Below, piece by piece: positions 63,001 through 64,000 of a stretch of 64,000 nt of DNA. Origin of the DNA: Pseudomonas fluorescens. GTDB lineage: Bacteria; Pseudomonadota; Gammaproteobacteria; Pseudomonadales; Pseudomonadaceae. Position 1 is the first letter of the stretch; each line of letters starts with the position of its first letter. Where the stretch lies: NCBI RefSeq assembly GCF_902497875.1, contig NZ_CABVHY010000033.1, positions 22,300 to 86,299 of the forward strand, read 5' to 3'. Made by a program: the position numbers and the translations under genes. Under the pieces are notes generated by a model. It was not told the origin of the DNA and made no database searches. It was given only the letters and a program-made list of their open reading frames with translations.

Positions 63001-63189
63001 ATCGTCATGACCTCGCTGGCGTTCATCCTCGGCGTGATGCCACTGGCGATTGCTACGGGTGCCAGCTCGGCGAGCCAGCAAGCGATTGGTACCGGGGTAA
63101 TCGGCGGAATGATCACCGCGACCCTGGCCGTGATGTTCGTGCCGGTGTTTTTTGTGGTGGTGATGAAATTGGTCAAGCGGCGATTGTAG
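60100..63189 (+). CDS. HAE1-type RND multidrug transporter
   Basis: 1029 residues, complete. N-terminus MPQFFIDRPIFAWVVALFI, porter loop GVQVEKVSAGFLLLI, proton-relay segment GILVDDAIVVVENVERIM near residue 401 (two Asp), and the C-terminal half NGYPAISISGEPAPGYSTGEA through GLITIIGLSAKNAILIIEFAK. It is an AcrB/MexB/MexD-type inner-membrane drug/proton antiporter. No outer-membrane channel gene follows in the window; an IS110 element comes next. The pump may use a shared TolC/OprM-like channel encoded elsewhere. Confidence 0.95.
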   Translation: MPQFFIDRPIFAWVVALFILLGGALAIPQLPVAQYPNVAPPQVEIYATYPGASAQTVDESVVSLIEQELNGADNLLYFESQSSLGSATITATFQPGANPEMAQVDVQNRLKAVEPRLPQAVTQQGVQVEKVSAGFLLLITLTSSDGKLDDVALSDYLARNVMNEIRRIDGVGKAQLYGAERAMRIWIDPRKLMGFNLTPADVNAAIAAQNAQVSAGSIGDLPARSTQEITATVLVKGQLSSPEEFADIVLRANPDGSTVRIGDVARVEIGSQEYQFSTRLNGKPSTAVSVQLAPGANALSTATLVRAKMDELAQYFPVGVQYKIPYDTSPFVKVSITKVVYTLGEAMLLVFAVMFLFLQNIRYTLIPTLVVPVALMGTFATMLALGFSINVLTMFGMVLAIGILVDDAIVVVENVERIMATEGLSPKEATRKAMKQITGAIIGITLVLVAVFIPMAFMPGSVGVIYQQFSLSMATSILFSAFLALTLTPALCATLLKPIAKGDHHARGGFFGWFNRRFEQLSNGYQRGVVYALKRTGRYLLIYGVLLIGLGLCFSRLPSSFLPVEDQGYTITDIQLPPGASKNRTVQVVEQIEAHNATEPGVGDSTVILGFSFSGSGQNAALAFTTLKDWSDRGSDDSASSIADRANIALSQIKDAAAFAVLPPPVDGLGTSSGFEFRLQDRGGVGHAALMQARSELLAAAEKSPILMNVRESALAEAPQVQLEVDRKQANALGIAFADIGNVLSTAVGSAYINDFPNQGRMQRVVVQAEGDQRSQVADLLKMHVRNNSGKMVPLSAFVQATWTQGPAQLTRYNGYPAISISGEPAPGYSTGEAMEEVQRLVAQLPAGLGQEWTGLSLQERLSGAQAPILLGLSLLIVFLCLAALYESWSIPTSVLLVVPLGVLGAVLAVTLRGMPNDVFFKVGLITIIGLSAKNAILIIEFAKSLYDEGHDLIDATVQAARLRLRPIVMTSLAFILGVMPLAIATGASSASQQAIGTGVIGGMITATLAVMFVPVFFVVVMKLVKRRL

Positions 63190-63199
63190 ATTTGTGTCC

Positions 63200-63234
63200 A
63201 TCCGCAATGTTGTGGGTGTACTCAATCGGCGTAG
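63200..63234. repeat. Truncated family A REPIN spacer next to the IS
   Basis: CCATCCGCAATGTTGTGGGTGTACTCAATCGGCGTAG matches the spacer of the family A REPIN at 51175-51277 (CATCCATTTATTGCGGGTGTACACGATCGGCGTAG), and then stops abruptly where the REP arm (GAGCTGCC) should begin. ATACCGTC follows instead. Confidence 0.7.
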
Positions 63235-63249
63235 ATACCGTCTTAACTC

Positions 63250-64000
63250 TCACCGGGCAAGCGCAAGTTTCGGGTCAAAGGGCTGGCCCGATTTGATCAC
63301 TCCAAAGATGATGTGCAGCAGCTTGCGCATTGCTGCACAGATGATCTGCTTGGGAGCCTTGCCGTTGGCTTTCAATCGCTCTTTGAGCGCGATAATCGCT
63401 TCGTTGTGCTGCATCGCCACCAGACCTGGCATGTAGAGCCCGGTTCGGAGTCGCGCTGATCCGATTTTCGAGATAAAGGTGCGGCCCTTAAGCTGGCCAG
63501 ACTCTTCCAGCTTTGGATTTAAGCCCGCCGCCGCCACCATTTGTCGAGGATTCGAATACTTTCGCAGGTCGCCCAGCTCGGCAAACAGCATTTGCGCCGA
63601 TTTGTCGGCAATGCCATCAATGGTCACCATCAAATCGCGCATTTGGCGCATGTCCGGGTCGTCATCAATGTGTTTCTTGAGAGCCTTTTTGGTTTCGGCA
63701 ATCTCTTTCTCGATGTGGCTGATTACGGATTTGATCGAAATCTTGACGCTGTCGTCGGACACATCCAGACGATTACGTTCCATCTGCAGCATTTCCTGAA
63801 GGTCATTCAGGCGACGAACCATGGCCTTCACCTGTCGATACTTCAGCGGCTCCGGCTCCCACAGCCTTAGCTTTTCATGCTTTTCCTTGGCGAAATCGGC
63901 GATCAACTTAGCGTCGGTCTTGTCTGTTTTGACCCGTTGCAAATCACTCTTGGCATGGGCCTTGGTCTGTGCAGGATTGACGACGCAGACCCGATAGCCC
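63250..64000 (-). mobile_element. IS110-family transposase, partial (runs off the window)
   Basis: C-terminal ~250 residues of an IS110-type DEDD transposase; the reading frame continues past 64000 (GYRVCVVNPAQTKAHAKSDL...). The recognisable Tnp_IS116/IS110/IS902 part reads TIDGIADKSAQMLFAELGD, NPRQMVAAAGLNPK, ESGQLKGRTFISKIGSARLR (conserved Ser) and RTGLYMPGLVAMQHN. The preceding LNDLQEMLQMERNRLDV...ETKKALKKHI is the usual coiled-coil linker. The catalytic DEDD half lies mostly beyond the edge. Insertion is in a REP sequence, which is characteristic of several IS110 members in Pseudomonas. Confidence 0.9.

Overview
This window looks like a chromosomal segment of a fluorescent-group Pseudomonas. 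The evidence is the high-GC codon usage, the gene families, and above all the dense scatter of two Pseudomonas REP/REPIN families: one beginning GTAGGAGCTGCC and one beginning GTGGGAGCGAGC or GTAGGAGCGAGC. No rRNA, tRNA or CRISPR array was seen. The right edge cuts an IS110-family transposase and the left edge cuts a gene of which only about 24 codons remain.

Layout. 1-7.8 kb is the distal half of an MSHA-type type IV pilus operon (mshG B A C D O P Q), mostly with 1-4 nt start/stop overlaps, ending in a very large MshQ-like protein with a repetitive beta-solenoid-like region. 8.2-13.9 kb is a catabolic cluster: a glutamine-synthetase-like gamma-glutamyl ligase, an aldehyde dehydrogenase, an iron alcohol dehydrogenase and an APC permease. 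This reads as gamma-glutamylation and oxidation of an amine or amino alcohol. 14.1-22.6 kb is more accessory: a YbhB protein, an SdiA-regulated-type protein, an AT-richer membrane protein, then a two-gene operon. That operon encodes a 957-residue fusion of a PGRP-like amidase, an alpha/beta-hydrolase-like region and a metacaspase-like protease, followed by an HExxH metallopeptidase. It is the best candidate in the window for an undescribed system.

22.45-25.6 kb is nirBD (assimilatory nitrite reductase). Its leader shows, in order, a sigma-54-type -24/-12 element, two hairpins with A1/G4 hexaloops of the ANTAR-target type, and a terminator with a U-tract. This is a NasT-like antitermination architecture read directly from sequence. 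25.7-32.6 kb holds a CBS protein, an orphan tyrosine recombinase, LigD, small secreted proteins and an HPP membrane protein behind its own leader terminator. 32.6-38.5 kb is an arginine/citrulline block: CtlX hydrolase, AstA, an Lrp-type regulator and a complete polar amino acid ABC transporter.

38.9-48.2 kb holds branched-chain acyl-CoA catabolism. A plus-strand pair (3-hydroxyisobutyryl-CoA hydrolase, acyl-CoA dehydrogenase) fits valine. A five-gene minus-strand operon (acyl-CoA synthetase, SDR dehydrogenase, thiolase, acyl-CoA dehydrogenase, enoyl-CoA hydratase), with an AraC-type regulator upstream, fits isoleucine/2-methylbutyryl-CoA. 48.5-56.2 kb is mixed core and accessory: MFS transporter, PssA, a TetR-SnoaL-like pair with a perfect palindromic operator candidate, a TSUP transporter, NudC, an ECH1-like isomerase and an orphan anti-sigma factor. 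56.2-63.2 kb holds a 127-bp x3 REP tandem array, a two-component system and an RND pump (adaptor and transporter, no outer-membrane gene seen). It is followed by an IS110-type element that appears to sit in a REPIN remnant.
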